Below, one piece after another: positions 55,201 to 60,000 of a DNA stretch of 60,000 nucleotides. The position numbers were made by a program, and so were the translations under genes. Under the pieces are notes generated by a model. That model saw nothing but the letters and a program-made list of their open reading frames with translations. It had not been told where the DNA came from and ran no database searches. The first letter of the stretch is position 1. Each line of letters begins with the position of its first letter. Source of the stretch: Bolinopsis microptera (Eukaryota > Ctenophora > Tentaculata > Lobata > Bolinopsidae); the NCBI RefSeq assembly GCF_026151205.1, contig NC_087074.1, positions 6,140,001 through 6,200,000 of the forward strand, read 5' to 3'.

Positions 55201-58180
55201 GGTACACTACTGTTCTTATGAGAAGAAAACCGTTGGTCTACTGTTTTGAAGAGAACTGGTGCACTACTGTTCTTAGGAGAAGGAAACTAGCGCTATACTG
55301 TTTTCTGGAGAATGTTCACCCCTGTTCTTAGGATAAGAAAACTGATGCTCTAGTATTTTAAAGAGAATTGGTGCACAACTGTTCCCCGGAGAAGAAAACT
55401 GATGCTCTAGTATTTTCAAAAGAAAGGAAGTGGTACTTTACCAAGATTACTGGTAAAACAGTCATAAAGCTCGACAATTAGTTTTTGTGAAATTTGGAAA
55501 ACATTTTGGCTTTGGCCTTTAGCAGAAAATTATCGGTTTTATCGGTTTTATCTAGATAAAACCTAAATCTTTATCTGTTTATCTAGATAAAAAATTTCAT
55601 ACCGATAATGGATAGCCTAATTCAAGCTATTCGACGCGCTTGTGGTACCGATTGTGACATACGGATGTCAGGTGTGGCTCCCAGAGACTCTCTTTGTCAG
55701 AAACTATCAAGATAATATCAACACCAAATCTCTCCTGAAGGAGACTGCAAGAGATCCTCTCGAAAAGCTTCATCTCTCATTCCTCAAGTGGACCTTAGGA
55801 GTGGGCAGAAAAACCTCAAATGCGAGTGTATGGGGTGATACATGCCGCTGCCCCCTAGTGATAAAGGCATCAAAGCAAGTATTTGGGTATTTCAACCGAC
55901 TTGAGCAAATGGACAGAGCTGGTTGCACAAGTCTAGCCAGACAGGCGTTCATAGAACAACGCACACTCAATCTGCCATGGTACAAAGGTATAGAAGATCT
56001 CCGACAAAGCCTTCAGTCAGTATCATCTCGCAGGTTGACCTACCCCAACCAATTCAAAACAGCACTACGTAGTACTTTTATTAACTGTTGGAACGATGAG
56101 CGGCAAAACAACCGGAAGCTCAGTTTCTACAACACTATCAAAAGTGAATTTACAGCTGAAGCGTACCTGAACCTGCAGCTCAGTGGAGAAGAGGTGAAGC
56201 GGCTGGTGCAGTTCAGAATGAGTGCTCATAAGTTCAACATCGAGACCGGTAGATACGCCATCAACCGTGAAAATCCGCTCAGTCGCATTTGTAAGCACTG
56301 TTCTTCATCAGACCTTGAAGCTGTCGGTATACTGGCCGAACTACCAATGTTTGAGCCGATCATTGAAGATGAGAAACACGTTCTCACGGATTGTTCGCTT
56401 TACGACGACCTGAGGCGAAACATAGGTCAGCAGGCGAGAACCATGATCACCTCTGGAGCGGAGACCTTTGCCGACCTCTTCAAGGATATCCTATTGATCA
56501 GAGAAACTGCCAGATTCTTGAGTAAAGTGAACAAGCGGAGGTTCCCCCCGAGTGACAGAAAAGAAAAGGAAGGACCTACAACATGACTCACGGACTCAAC
56601 ATGCGAAACGTGGATCAGACAGTGTGTTTTTTTTCGTGTGCGTTTCACACTTTTGACTTAGTGTGGAATTTATGTGTGGATCTTAGGCATGGACACAAAG
56701 GACTGGTTGTTCGCGTCATGAACATTCCTTTTTAGAATAGCTCGGTTTTTAAACTCTTTAGACTATAACCGTCAACCGTGCATTTTTCAGGACAGGTTTC
56801 GGTTTTTTCGTTTTTGACTTTCATTTTATCTTTATTTTTTAAAATTTAGATCCGACACAATGTTTATTGTAATGATCATTTTATTTTGAAATCCTTTGAA
56901 ATCCTTTGAAATCCTTTGAAATCCTTTACAAAAAACTGCTAAAAATGGGGACAGTTTATACATTTGCAGAAATTTTTCATAATTCCGGGCACAAAAAAAT
57001 GGTGGTACAAAATTTTCGAAAATCCCCGTATATCGCGTCGTATAATTATTTCACCTATTAGGTACTAGAGAATACATATTACTCTTGAATTGTAATAGTT
57101 GTGTTACATTATATTTAATTAATGCATTTCAAATATTTCGGTTTCGCAGATGAGCCCAGCCTTTGTCTAGCTGAAATGTTTCAAAATTGTGAATTCATTA
57201 TAGGGGTCATTCACATATTACGTAATCAGCCGAGGGGGGTTTCCAAATGATTATGCTAGTGTAATTTTGACACAACCGATTACGGAGGAGGGGGGGGGGG
57301 GGGTAAAAATTGCCTAAAAATTGATTAGGTAATATGTGAATCCATTATTTTTCAATATTTTCAGTTTTTTAAATTCAGTACATCCAAAAAATATAATATA
57401 ACGTTTCAGTTGGACTGATAAAAAAGCGTTTACTGACATGTGGATCAGAATAGCAATTGATGTTTCATTCTGGCTCATCTACTCCATCATTGGTATAAAA
57501 GTGGTCACTGCCCTGGTCATAGACGGCTTTACATCACAAAAGGTAACATATAAATTAAACATCGACTCATCATTTTCAGTTTAAGGATTTCTAATGAGTC
57601 TTATTGGAAATATTACCGAATTTTAATTCTCACATCATTATTACTTCAGAAGTTGAGAAAAACCTCATTGGAGGACATGAGCGGTGTTTGTTCCATCTGT
57701 GGGCTCACAAAAGACGAGGTTTCTGGAAAAGGAATTGACTGGGACACTCACAAACAGGAACATAACTTGTGGTCTTACGTCAACCTGTTTTATTACCTTA
57801 AAAATAATAAGAGGTCCTCAAAACTGTCAGCTATTGAAGACGAGGTGAGCCACGTGGATGTTAGAACATAAATAAGTTCAAAATATCACTTTTTAACGTA
57901 GGTTTGCCACCCCCCCCCCCCCACTCCCACAATACCAGCTTAAACCACCTTCATTAAACACTAGTTTCAGATTGAATTTATAAATGAACATTTGTTCTGA
58001 TAGAAATGTTCATCAAGATAACTGTAAACACAATATTGGTTCCTTTACCTAACTGCACTACAGGTGCTAGAAAAATTTGAGAGAGGCGAAATATCGTTTC
58101 TCCCTCGTAAAACATCCTTATCCTGGAAGCGTGTCATTAAAGAACGTGAAGATATGCGGGAAAAAGAGAGGATCTTTTAA
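21094..58180 (+). CDS. ITPR-like: IP3-receptor-like intracellular calcium channel (41 exons)
   Basis: Joining 41 exons by GT..AG sites and phase gives about 2,543 aa, slightly shorter than the usual 2,650-2,750 aa of IP3 receptors and half of a ryanodine receptor. Order: N-terminal suppressor-like region (LHYGDIIYLS), MIR repeats (VRLRHFVTGEYA), RIH and RIH-associated helical solenoid, six-helix channel domain, and the diagnostic C-terminal linker (CSICGL...HKQEHNLWSY), which matches the IP3R CFICGL...HIKEEHN motif. IP3 receptors are tetrameric ER channels that release calcium on IP3 binding. Here the pore-filter region and the basic IP3-contact residues look non-canonical, so gating by IP3 is not assured. 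Exon 8 carries an apparent 1-bp frame break; counting one missing base there, the summed exons give an exact open frame. Introns host several other genes. Exon coordinates are in the five segment entries. Confidence 0.9.
21770..22090. repeat. Two-copy diverged tandem repeat in IP3R-like intron 2
   Basis: About 21770-21895 and 21950-22085 share in order ctcgg-tacgaa, aatctaac, gtcaaacaagcagcgggc, attggtcc, ttatcagct, caaattagtta and actcttattatggacatt. Confidence 0.75.
22445..23175 (-). pseudogene. Secreted protein with four ShKT domains, frame broken
   Basis: Translation from the ATG at 23175 gives a signal peptide (MQLLATICLFTVTVFS), a spacer and one ShKT domain (KCVDQYDEC ... QKTCGTC). That frame then degenerates. 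Three more ShKT domains (starting CEDKFESC, CENKFESC and CEDKHSSC), separated by acidic linkers, continue in another frame until the stop at 22445. The shift lies around 22915-22940, between domains 1 and 2. ShKT is a six-cysteine fold found in cnidarian potassium-channel toxins but also in many non-toxic secreted and protease-linked proteins, so function is not assigned. The break may be a real pseudogene lesion, an unseen small intron or an assembly error. It lies antisense within intron 2 of the IP3R-like gene. Confidence 0.7.
23385..24328 (-). mobile_element. LINE relic (endonuclease and C-terminal parts, RT missing)
   Basis: On the minus strand the upstream part (24328 to about 23820) encodes apurinic-endonuclease-like pieces across shifted frames: MGTWNVSSSES, ISIVIAYAST and KFLLGDLNARIG, the last being the endonuclease GD-N motif. 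About 23640-23385 encodes a typical LINE C-terminal tail (RLPKYLLNWTPPQGI, SRGRPRKKWM). The reverse transcriptase that should lie between is absent, so this is an internally deleted, dead copy. It lies in intron 2 of the IP3R-like gene. Confidence 0.75.
25344..27578 (+). CDS. ITPR-like: IP3R-like gene, exon 4 (MIR repeats and RIH solenoid)
   Basis: A single 2,235-bp exon of 745 codons, in phase with its neighbours: the acceptor tttcag lies before ATTTCATC and the donor GTT|gtgagt is at 27579. The first ~130 residues hold MIR-type beta-trefoil sequence (TPVRLRHFVTGEYARLPG, KLATDKGYIGS). After that the exon is almost all amphipathic helix, as in the RIH domain. It includes CLDAICKLLNKISRV, aligning with the family's ICRLCYRVLRHSQQDYRK, but without the YRK triplet. 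No RTTGR IP3-contact motif is seen; the aligned segment reads FVLDNKTGTTTN. Such a large uninterrupted exon is odd beside the ~75-195-bp exons of the rest of the gene and may reflect intron loss. Confidence 0.88.
27715..33309 (+). CDS. ITPR-like: IP3R-like gene, exons 5-17 (helical solenoid)
   Basis: Exons: 27715-27831, 28009-28134, 28585-28688, 28984-29170, 30325-30432, 30565-30710, 31035-31142, 31276-31401, 31565-31690, 31873-32016, 32466-32573, 32833-32997 and 33204-33309. All sites are GT..AG and all phases fit except exon 8 (28984-29170). There the frame must shift by one base at a T5 run (29083-29087) to pass from the KSVAESVDKMKARAF frame to the QLLISNLPAAQRNVMKHF frame. The product is a helical array; HFIELISIQGNLPNSE aligns with the family's EFLQNFCAGNQQNQ. 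Introns contain three minisatellites. Confidence 0.8.
28190..28404. repeat. 8-bp minisatellite (TTTTAGAC)n in IP3R-like intron 6
   Basis: About 26 near-perfect copies; variation only near the right end (tttaagac, ttatac). Confidence 0.93.
29545..30058. repeat. 15-bp minisatellite with a CACGTG in nearly every unit
   Basis: About 33 copies of the unit TGTGACACGTGTTCT in intron 8 of the IP3R-like gene. Most units hold the palindromic E-box CACGTG. The unit length is a multiple of three, so it is open in several frames on both strands (VLVTR and SQEHV repeats); these are not taken as genes. Confidence 0.93.
32083..32412. repeat. 11-bp minisatellite (AGTAGAGTAGA)n in IP3R-like intron 14
   Basis: About 30 essentially perfect copies of a purine-rich 11-bp unit. 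The near absence of variants indicates recent expansion. Confidence 0.95.
33523..33528 (-). terminator. Poly(A) signal of the chitinase gene
   Basis: AATAAA on the minus strand, 24 bp beyond the stop codon of the nested chitinase gene. Confidence 0.6.
33552..34994 (-). CDS. Secreted GH18 chitinase with N-terminal CBM14 domain
   Basis: Intronless, 480 aa. Residues 1-15 are a signal peptide (MKLFVILAILSSVTA). Residues about 18-67 form a six-cysteine CBM14/peritrophin-A chitin-binding domain (CKKDG ... FNPEHLYCDWPANVDC). Residues about 70-105 are a Pro/Thr/Glu linker. The rest is a GH18 catalytic domain starting KEVVCYFINWAWYRPG. The catalytic motif DGLDLDWEYP is intact, with the DxxDxDxE acid in place. 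LMTYDFHGSWD, MLGLPIYGRSF and GGMVWDVSMDDF are also conserved. The enzyme hydrolyses beta-1,4 links of chitin outside the cell, for digestion, moulting-like remodelling or defence. Most animal chitinases carry CBM14 at the C-terminus; here it leads. The gene lies antisense within intron 17 of the IP3R-like gene. Confidence 0.95.
   Translation of the reverse strand: MKLFVILAILSSVTAYKCKKDGLQADPLDCAKYYWCQGDAATQFSCPAGLHFNPEHLYCDWPANVDCKTGPTDAPEPTKEPKPTTKPAPTTLPAPTTEPAPTEPLPDHEKEVVCYFINWAWYRPGDGKYLPEDIDPKLCTIVNYAFAVLGWNKIIAMHDSWADKDNKFYDRVVALKKAPGSKVKKVYLAIGGWNDSAGSKYSEMVTDPAKRKKFVDHAVPFLQQYGFDGLDLDWEYPKCWQGNCKKGKDSEKKDFADWCDELKAAFKPHGLGLSAAVSASKTIIDAGYDVPRLAKSLDELNLMTYDFHGSWDKKTGHNAPMFPCEGDDIDFFNVDSAVKYWIAAGFPPRKIMLGLPIYGRSFKLDDPSNTGFHSPARDGGSAGKWTRAKGFLGYYEICQFLKEGWTKVQTPDCVVGPYAYKDNQWVGYDDVEAVKFKMNYVKENKLGGGMVWDVSMDDFKGLCGEGKNPFLTAMNRYLAP
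36052..47229 (+). CDS. ITPR-like: IP3R-like gene, exons 18-31 (RIH-associated region)
   Basis: Exons: 36052-36161, 36353-36428, 36689-36739, 38799-38938, 39364-39516, 39682-39840, 39965-40040, 41270-41409, 42990-43073, 43391-43483, 46114-46213, 46486-46679, 46844-46925 and 47075-47229. All sites and phases fit. DYLRNQHNKIVSHNFLSVLL aligns with the RIH-associated block [20 protein letters not shown] of IP3 receptors. Exon 29 (46486) starts with a coding minisatellite giving four GDENP units and a fifth variant (GEENN). Exon 22 (39364) begins inside a three-copy tandem repeat. Assignment of the short exons rests on phase and splice sites more than on similarity. Confidence 0.78.
37236..37864 (-). 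CDS. Secreted discoidin/fucolectin-like (F5/8C-type) domain protein, 3' incomplete
   Basis: Exon 1 (37822-37864) encodes a signal peptide (MLSLSYPVLLLVVC). A GT donor at 37821 and an AG acceptor beside 37691 join in phase to exon 2 (37236-37691). Exon 2 encodes a galactose-binding-fold domain typical of fucolectins and discoidins (SQSTTYSRPNRKYGPEMAID, WYKVEFNREHAVEKVVLINS, CGTISV ... IKCNSWWGNGVTL). Exon 2 ends at a good donor (CATTG|gtaag), so more coding exons lie toward lower coordinates, but I could not identify them. Such proteins usually bind sugars at cell surfaces or on microbes. The gene is antisense within intron 20 of the IP3R-like gene. Confidence 0.7.
38589..38661. repeat. Perfect 33-bp stem palindrome with 7-nt loop
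   Basis: The arm 38589-38621 (caaataattatatcaaatgc ... cctaattg) is the exact reverse complement of 38629-38661, separated by atagtac. It lies in intron 20 of the IP3R-like gene. It would fold into a long RNA hairpin if transcribed. It may equally be the remains of a very short inverted-repeat element. Confidence 0.9.
39200..39370 (+). repeat. Tandem repeat (about 61 bp) spanning an exon's splice acceptor
   Basis: Three near-identical units (gatttaacagatgtataaag then acaactgctgttaatgtta) run up to exon 22. The last unit supplies the real acceptor (tttaacag) and the first codons (ATGTATAAAGAC), so the same acceptor and exon start occur three times in a row. Confidence 0.85.
41416..41860 (-). 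mobile_element. Transposon-end and LINE C-terminus relics in IP3R-like intron 25
   Basis: At 41416 a lone DNA-transposon-like end (cagggtggcccaaaagt) appears. About 41630-41850 on the minus strand encodes a LINE C-terminal tail (WKPKHGKRSRGRPRKSLNDV, RRLAADRKGWRNV), similar in type to that at 23385-23640. No reverse transcriptase is present. Confidence 0.6.
42773..42825 (+). repeat. Dispersed repeat shared with 16800-16858
   Basis: gggtagagtgga-c-gctg-aagtgtctctctttccca occurs here and at about 16820-16856, where it lies just after a Helitron-like copy. It marks a dispersed repeat of unknown class. A pyrimidine-rich array (accgtcctccgc variants) follows at about 42828-42890. Confidence 0.6.
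43598..44295. repeat. 13-bp minisatellite with higher-order pattern
   Basis: About 50 copies of the unit CTACATAACAGTG with variants (gctatataacagtg, gatacataacagtg). A variant marker (gttcaatgttcataacagtg) recurs near 43598, 43735, 43850, 43998 and 44142, giving a higher-order period of about 110-150 bp. It lies in intron 27 of the IP3R-like gene, directly upstream of the third TGF-beta ligand copy. Confidence 0.9.
44390..44600 (+). promoter_or_regulatory. Upstream block of TGF-beta copy 3, shared with the palindrome
   Basis: Matches 11515-11720: gattagttcctaccatc, cagctgatccagtcacgtga, ttgcttgccatccc, cagctgacagtgacctccag and cgggaggta-ttgaatc. This shows that the duplicated unit included about 400 bp or more of 5' flank. 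Confidence 0.6.
44703..44712 (+). promoter_or_regulatory. TATA box of TGF-beta copy 3
   Basis: TATATAAAAG about 80 bp upstream of the ATG. The matching place in the palindromic copies is the weaker cttaaataa. Confidence 0.5.
44786..45760 (+). CDS. TGF-beta superfamily ligand, dispersed third copy
   Basis: Intronless 324-aa precursor with the same build as the two palindromic copies: signal peptide, prodomain, LERR cleavage site and a six-cysteine mature domain with SC in place of CC. Compared with the copy at 11934 it differs at about twelve positions, all in the signal peptide or prodomain (for example ICN/ISN, LQD/LQE, GET/GKT). The mature domain from SASPHC to the C-terminal SCSCR is identical. 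It lies in sense orientation inside intron 27 of the IP3R-like gene, with its own TATA box and conserved upstream block, and so is probably transcribed on its own. Confidence 0.9.
   Translation: MLLSVFTFAILLSSTISNEISETFERGFGFDHHSLKATPTNPKVPKHLQELLNNPNSGSNRIVSTKATSTKIFKHKISLSYTLPEDSHQHGTLKDVELIVYLKPTTEMSTLVITVLGTEQKFNVSSRSLKPTALPLKIKHKLVSSLQTLDIVIRAEQTLLSSHGIEVTSSLPINKVINLKEKPHLTLLYKNQEILQPSAKIARRHFLQMFGKTHHLERRSASPHCKVQDLMVNFNKIGLNSVVAPMEFNAHICSGECHLDHEETPMTNHAFIQNILYYSGVGGEVQGASCVSDQTKPLTVLIAVGRDFHLTVYEDMVVESCSCR
47393..58180 (+). CDS. ITPR-like: IP3R-like gene, exons 32-41 (channel domain and C-terminus)
   Basis: Exons: 47393-47563, 47875-47991, 48193-48361, 48645-48749, 49042-49162, 49319-49424, 49631-49803, 57410-57542, 57650-57844 and 58064-58180 (stop TAA). 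Exon 33 carries S1 (FLWDWLVLLLAIVIQ); exon 37 the S4-S5 region (VHLMHIVAMFDLLTRVIRGA); exon 38 S5 and the pore helix (CNTLAQCFSTAIRYSMRN). Where IP3 receptors have GGGVGD, this protein reads NGGHNY. Exon 39 is S6 (VSFWLIYSIIGIKVVTALVI), ending DGFTSQK in place of DTFADLR. Exon 40 has the C2H2 linker with H-x3-H instead of the usual H-x4-H. The 7.6-kb intron between pore and S6 exons holds a 7TM relic and a LINE. Confidence 0.88.
50336..51371 (-). pseudogene. Degenerate 7TM (GPCR-like) receptor
   Basis: Minus-strand frames 50994-51371, 50682-50993 and 50336-50677 together give several hydrophobic helices. The first part has TM1 (PLCILVLAVCTTVLLYYW) and a TM2 with the typical polar Asp (IFLLITVADLITR). 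The frame then breaks near 50985-51010, where a neighbouring frame continues hydrophobic (HLILMIFVVLT). TM3-TM4 follow (IAIAFVIWFLVLLSTVDVWY) to a stop at 50682. A last frame supplies TM5-TM7-like helices. No introns, no NPxxY motif. With two or more frame breaks it is likely a dead intronless receptor gene. It lies antisense in intron 38 of the IP3R-like gene. Confidence 0.5.
51464..51862 (+). CDS. LINE 5' ORF fragment (possible SGNH-esterase-like)
   Basis: 132 aa ending just inside the start of the endonuclease frame (overlap of 8 bp at 51855-51862). Motifs such as LCLSAIIPIPG, EEIESFNGLLS and KNGVELFLSERGQRKTW resemble the C-terminal part of SGNH/esterase domains carried in ORF1 of some CR1-like LINEs, where a D-x-V-H-L block closes the domain. 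The N-terminal half is missing, so the element is 5'-truncated or degraded upstream. Confidence 0.45.
   Translation: MQHYGKYKQMVYNILESTTAKLCLSAIIPIPGYPRLTEEIESFNGLLSTFVSNLRSGQKYRNRVFTSCNRNLGGFINKGTGKNGVELFLSERGQRKTWLKFRDSLYRTVDMETSHGNYEDETGYKPKRKRND
51855..53579 (+). pseudogene. LINE endonuclease and RT linker (frame-broken)
   Basis: 574-codon frame. The N-terminal AP endonuclease has MRILSWNIHDA, FCLQETKAEFHL, GGLCVGVHRS, LVLGDFNARTGD and FSDHRPCLCTLK, covering the catalytic Asn, Glu, Asp-Asn and Ser-Asp-His sites. A basic linker (HKQKPLNRKTRGYKRAKPK) follows, then the segment leading into the reverse transcriptase (LRTAIKGLKKGKAIAEDKI). The frame ends at 53579, where the RT continues in another frame, so an indel lies just upstream. 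Confidence 0.85.
53576..54521 (+). pseudogene. LINE reverse transcriptase, first part
   Basis: Continues the polymerase: VTPLHKKGSVYDPNNYRAIA, GFCKKAQTSDH, FVDYAKAFDSVCRDA (catalytic Asp), GTEQGHPMSPDLFK and LLWADDLILLA, the metal-binding A-DD motif with W in place of the usual Y/F. It is cut after RRTIVFKL by the inserted element; the last listed codons to 54541 are element sequence. Confidence 0.88.
54522..55619. mobile_element. Non-autonomous hAT-like element inside the LINE
   Basis: 1,098 bp with terminal inverted repeats (taggctatcc ... ggatagccta), flanked by an exact 8-bp duplication attcaagc (54514-54521 and 55620-55627). Removing the insert and one duplicate leaves the RT frame contiguous. 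An 8-bp duplication is characteristic of hAT. Subterminal regions repeat ttatctagataaaa and gataat motifs, likely transposase sites. The interior (about 55020-55430) has five or six tandem ~62-bp units (ctactgttttgaagagaact, ggagaaggaaac). No transposase frame. Confidence 0.85.
55628..56586 (+). pseudogene. LINE reverse transcriptase, second part and C-terminal domain
   Basis: Resumes after the insertion with VPIVTYGCQVWLPE (RT thumb boundary), LEKLHLSFLKWTLGV and ICKHCSSSDLEA ... EKHVLTDCSLYDDLR. The last gives a C-x2-C-x..-H-x4-C motif typical of the C-terminal end of many LINE proteins. It ends in a basic tail and stop at 56584-56586. Same frame and codon use as the first part. Confidence 0.85.
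56927..57409. other. Remainder of IP3R-like intron 38
   Basis: AT-rich. A near-palindrome is visible around 57217-57345 (attcacatattacgtaatc and gattaggtaatatgtgaat), a small inverted-end element with a poly-G run (57287-57303) between the ends. The acceptor acgtttcag at 57401-57409 leads into the S6 exon. Confidence 0.5.
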
Positions 58181-58286
58181 ATTACATGTCGATCATATCG
58201 AAACCCCAGACACATCCAGATTTTGACGATGCTTATTATGTAAATTGTAATTAGTTGTATATTCAGAACTTTTTATCTATTTACGA

Positions 58287-58292
58287 AATAAA
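58287..58292 (+). terminator. Poly(A) signal of the IP3R-like gene
   Basis: AATAAA 107 bp after the stop codon at 58180, followed by A-rich sequence. Confidence 0.65.
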
Positions 58293-59620
58293 AAAATCAA
58301 ATATTTCAATTGTTCAACAAAATATTAATATTAGAGATATTTACTAGAGTTAAAATTCGTTCAAAGAAAGAATTTTGACTTATCATAGCTCACTTATATC
58401 GCACTTAATTAGTGATTTTAGAACAAATCAAGTTGTATTGCATCACAATACGACTGAATGTTACAGATACTGGGGTTTACCTCTATACACTTGATTTTTT
58501 CCTTTTCACCCTTTTGAAAAAAGGCAATAGTGAAAGGTTACGAATGGACGTTTTTGCAGAAAAACGTGGATTTTGGGGATTGCAGTAGGTGGGTCAAATA
58601 TATGTCGTGTTGCTTCCGTTCGTTACCATGTCAACTTGCCGCGCGCACGCGCGCGAGGATTGCTTGCGGAGATGTGGTGTATAGCTAGTCTGTGGTCAAT
58701 GAATGCGCGGCGCACGAGCGTATTTTAATGTATACTAGTAATGTATAATATTTTGTAATAAGCCCAACTTGAACGTGGCACGCGTAGTGTATTGATGTTT
58801 CAATATTATTATTATAGCTGATTAGAGCTTATATTAATAGTTATAGTGAAATGGAAATCTAGCGTCCGCCAAGACGAAACAACGGGCGCAATTCTTGTTC
58901 TATACCGTACGAGTGGCCTGGAATATGGACTGTAGAGTAATATTTGCATTATTTCGCAAATATAATTTGGCAGGGTTGTTTTAACTAATTTAGGTTAAAT
59001 TGAATACCCTAGGATGACACCTTGTATCATTTGATACAGTTTTTGTTTTCCTTTGCGGTGTTTGGAGTCCGAGTACATTACTTGAATGTTAAAACGATAT
59101 TATTCATTATTATTATTGTTCAGTGTTTGATAATTTTCTATAATTGTAATTTGTTTGACTAAGTACCAAATCTTTGTTAGGTGAAATTTAAACAACATTA
59201 CTGCACATTTATTTTGGTTTGGATTTACGTGTCCGTTGGACAATTTATGACAATTACAGATTCATATAAATTTGAAACTATCTGCTTGCAGCCTAGAGCT
59301 TACATTTTATCGACCAATCGTTTGATCAGGGGATTAAGCCGGATATCATATTGAAACTTGATTCAGAAATGAAGTAGTTTGGATTGTAGTTTAACAATCA
59401 ACTAGGGTATGTGACCAAACTTTTGAGGGGTCGCAAAATCCAAGCGACCACCGGTACTCGCAGAGTAGATATGCCCATATTTTGCTCGTCTGTGGCTATT
59501 AAAGCAAAAAAACCAAACATGCCTGATCAAGTTTCACCATAGTTGGTTCGTGCGTTACTTTTTCAGGAAAAATGCGTTTAGTTCGTGAAGATTTTTTCGT
59601 GCGTTTAAGTACGGTAAAGT
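58293..59620. other. No gene recognised
   Basis: Intergenic. A CG-rich patch (ccgcgcgcacgcgcgcgagg, about 58637-58660) and short repeats only. The phrase gaccaaacttttgaggggtc at about 59410 resembles aaccaaacttttgaaggggt at 10840 in the palindrome loop and may mark a dispersed repeat. Confidence 0.45.
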
Positions 59621-59639
59621 GCGTTACCGCACAATCGAC

Positions 59640-59960
59640 CCCCCAAATTGACCCCTCGACAATACAATTTAGTACAATTAACCCTGACCCTGATCCTGAC
59701 GCTAACCCTAACCCTCACACCTAGCCCTAACCCTAACGCTAACCCTAACCCGATCAATTGACCCTAGTGTAATTACATCAATTGTGGGGTGGTCAATTGT
59801 CGGGGGTTAATTGTCGGGGGGTCGATTGTCGGGGGGTCAATTTATGTCGTACTAAGCCCTAGATATCGCGACAATTGACCCCAGTGTAAATACATAGGGG
59901 GTCAATTGTCGGGGGGTCAATTGTCGGGGGTTCAATTGTCGGGGGATCAACTGTCGCGGT
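59640..59960. repeat. Degenerate CCCTAA repeats and CAATTGTCGGGGGGT minisatellite
   Basis: About 59680-59755 holds variants of CCCTAA (ccctgaccc, acgctaaccctaaccc), the animal telomere-type repeat in degenerate form. It is flanked by units of ggggtcaattgtcgg on one side and their inverse (caattgacccc) on the other, so the region is partly palindromic. Confidence 0.75.
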
Positions 59961-60000
59961 ACCCTTTTCAGATGCACTGATATTGCCCACGCACTGATTT

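Larger units (their letters stand above)
51430..56926 (+). mobile_element. Non-LTR retrotransposon (LINE), interrupted
   Basis: About 5.5 kb in the sense direction within intron 38 of the IP3R-like gene. It carries a possible 5' ORF piece, an AP-type endonuclease, a reverse transcriptase and a C-terminal cysteine/histidine motif. It ends in four copies of a 10-bp tail (TTTGAAATCC, 56885-56926). The coding frame is broken once near 53560 and split by a DNA-element insertion at 54522-55619, so this copy is inactive. The 5' boundary is uncertain; the endonuclease plus simple-repeat tail fits CR1/L2-like clades, which is inference. Confidence 0.85.

Noticed and set aside
21094-58180. Ryanodine receptor
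   Set aside because: Total length is about 2.5 k residues, there are no SPRY or RyR repeats, and the C-terminal CxxCGL...H...H linker matches IP3 receptors more closely.
59680-59760. True telomere
   Set aside because: Repeats are few, degenerate and followed by other sequence in the window.

Overview
The window is animal (metazoan) nuclear DNA: AT-rich, with GT..AG introns, long introns full of minisatellites, and mobile-element relics. Gene content (an IP3-receptor family channel, TGF-beta ligands, a secreted chitinase with a CBM14 domain, an ShKT-domain secreted protein, a ciliary-type coiled-coil protein) points to an invertebrate. A cnidarian or another early-branching or fast-evolving lineage would fit, but I cannot name the species.

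Layout. 1-2333: no gene recognised; a 117-bp tandem repeat. 2334-4697: last five exons of a charged coiled-coil gene (+). 4700-8830: repeat-rich, with diverged duplications, a tRNA-like relic and a 1.13-kb element with long inverted ends. 8868-13035: a large palindrome whose arms each carry an intronless TGF-beta ligand gene, transcribed outward, with a transposon-like sequence at the axis. 13036-20710: almost wholly mobile-element debris, including a head-to-tail array of Helitron-like elements, several MITE-like elements and a heptamer minisatellite.

21094-58180: one gene, an IP3-receptor-like calcium channel on the + strand. I reconstructed it as 41 exons and about 2,543 aa by matching splice sites and phases. 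The order is the suppressor/IP3-core-like N-terminus, a long helical solenoid, a six-helix channel domain and the C-terminal C2H2 motif. Its pore segment and IP3-binding core both look divergent from the canonical family. One exon has an apparent one-base frame break in a T run.

The introns of this gene hold other genes and elements: an ShKT-domain gene (-, broken frame) and a LINE relic in intron 2; a GH18 chitinase (-) in intron 17; a small secreted discoidin/fucolectin-like gene (-) in intron 20; a third TGF-beta ligand gene (+) in intron 27; and a degenerate 7TM receptor (-) plus a nearly full LINE (+) in intron 38. The LINE is itself split by a 1.1-kb non-autonomous element with 8-bp target duplications.

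58293-60000: no gene recognised; it ends in degenerate CCCTAA repeats and a GC-rich CAATTG-containing minisatellite. The three TGF-beta genes form a family whose mature domain is identical in all copies and which lack the cysteine that normally links the dimer.
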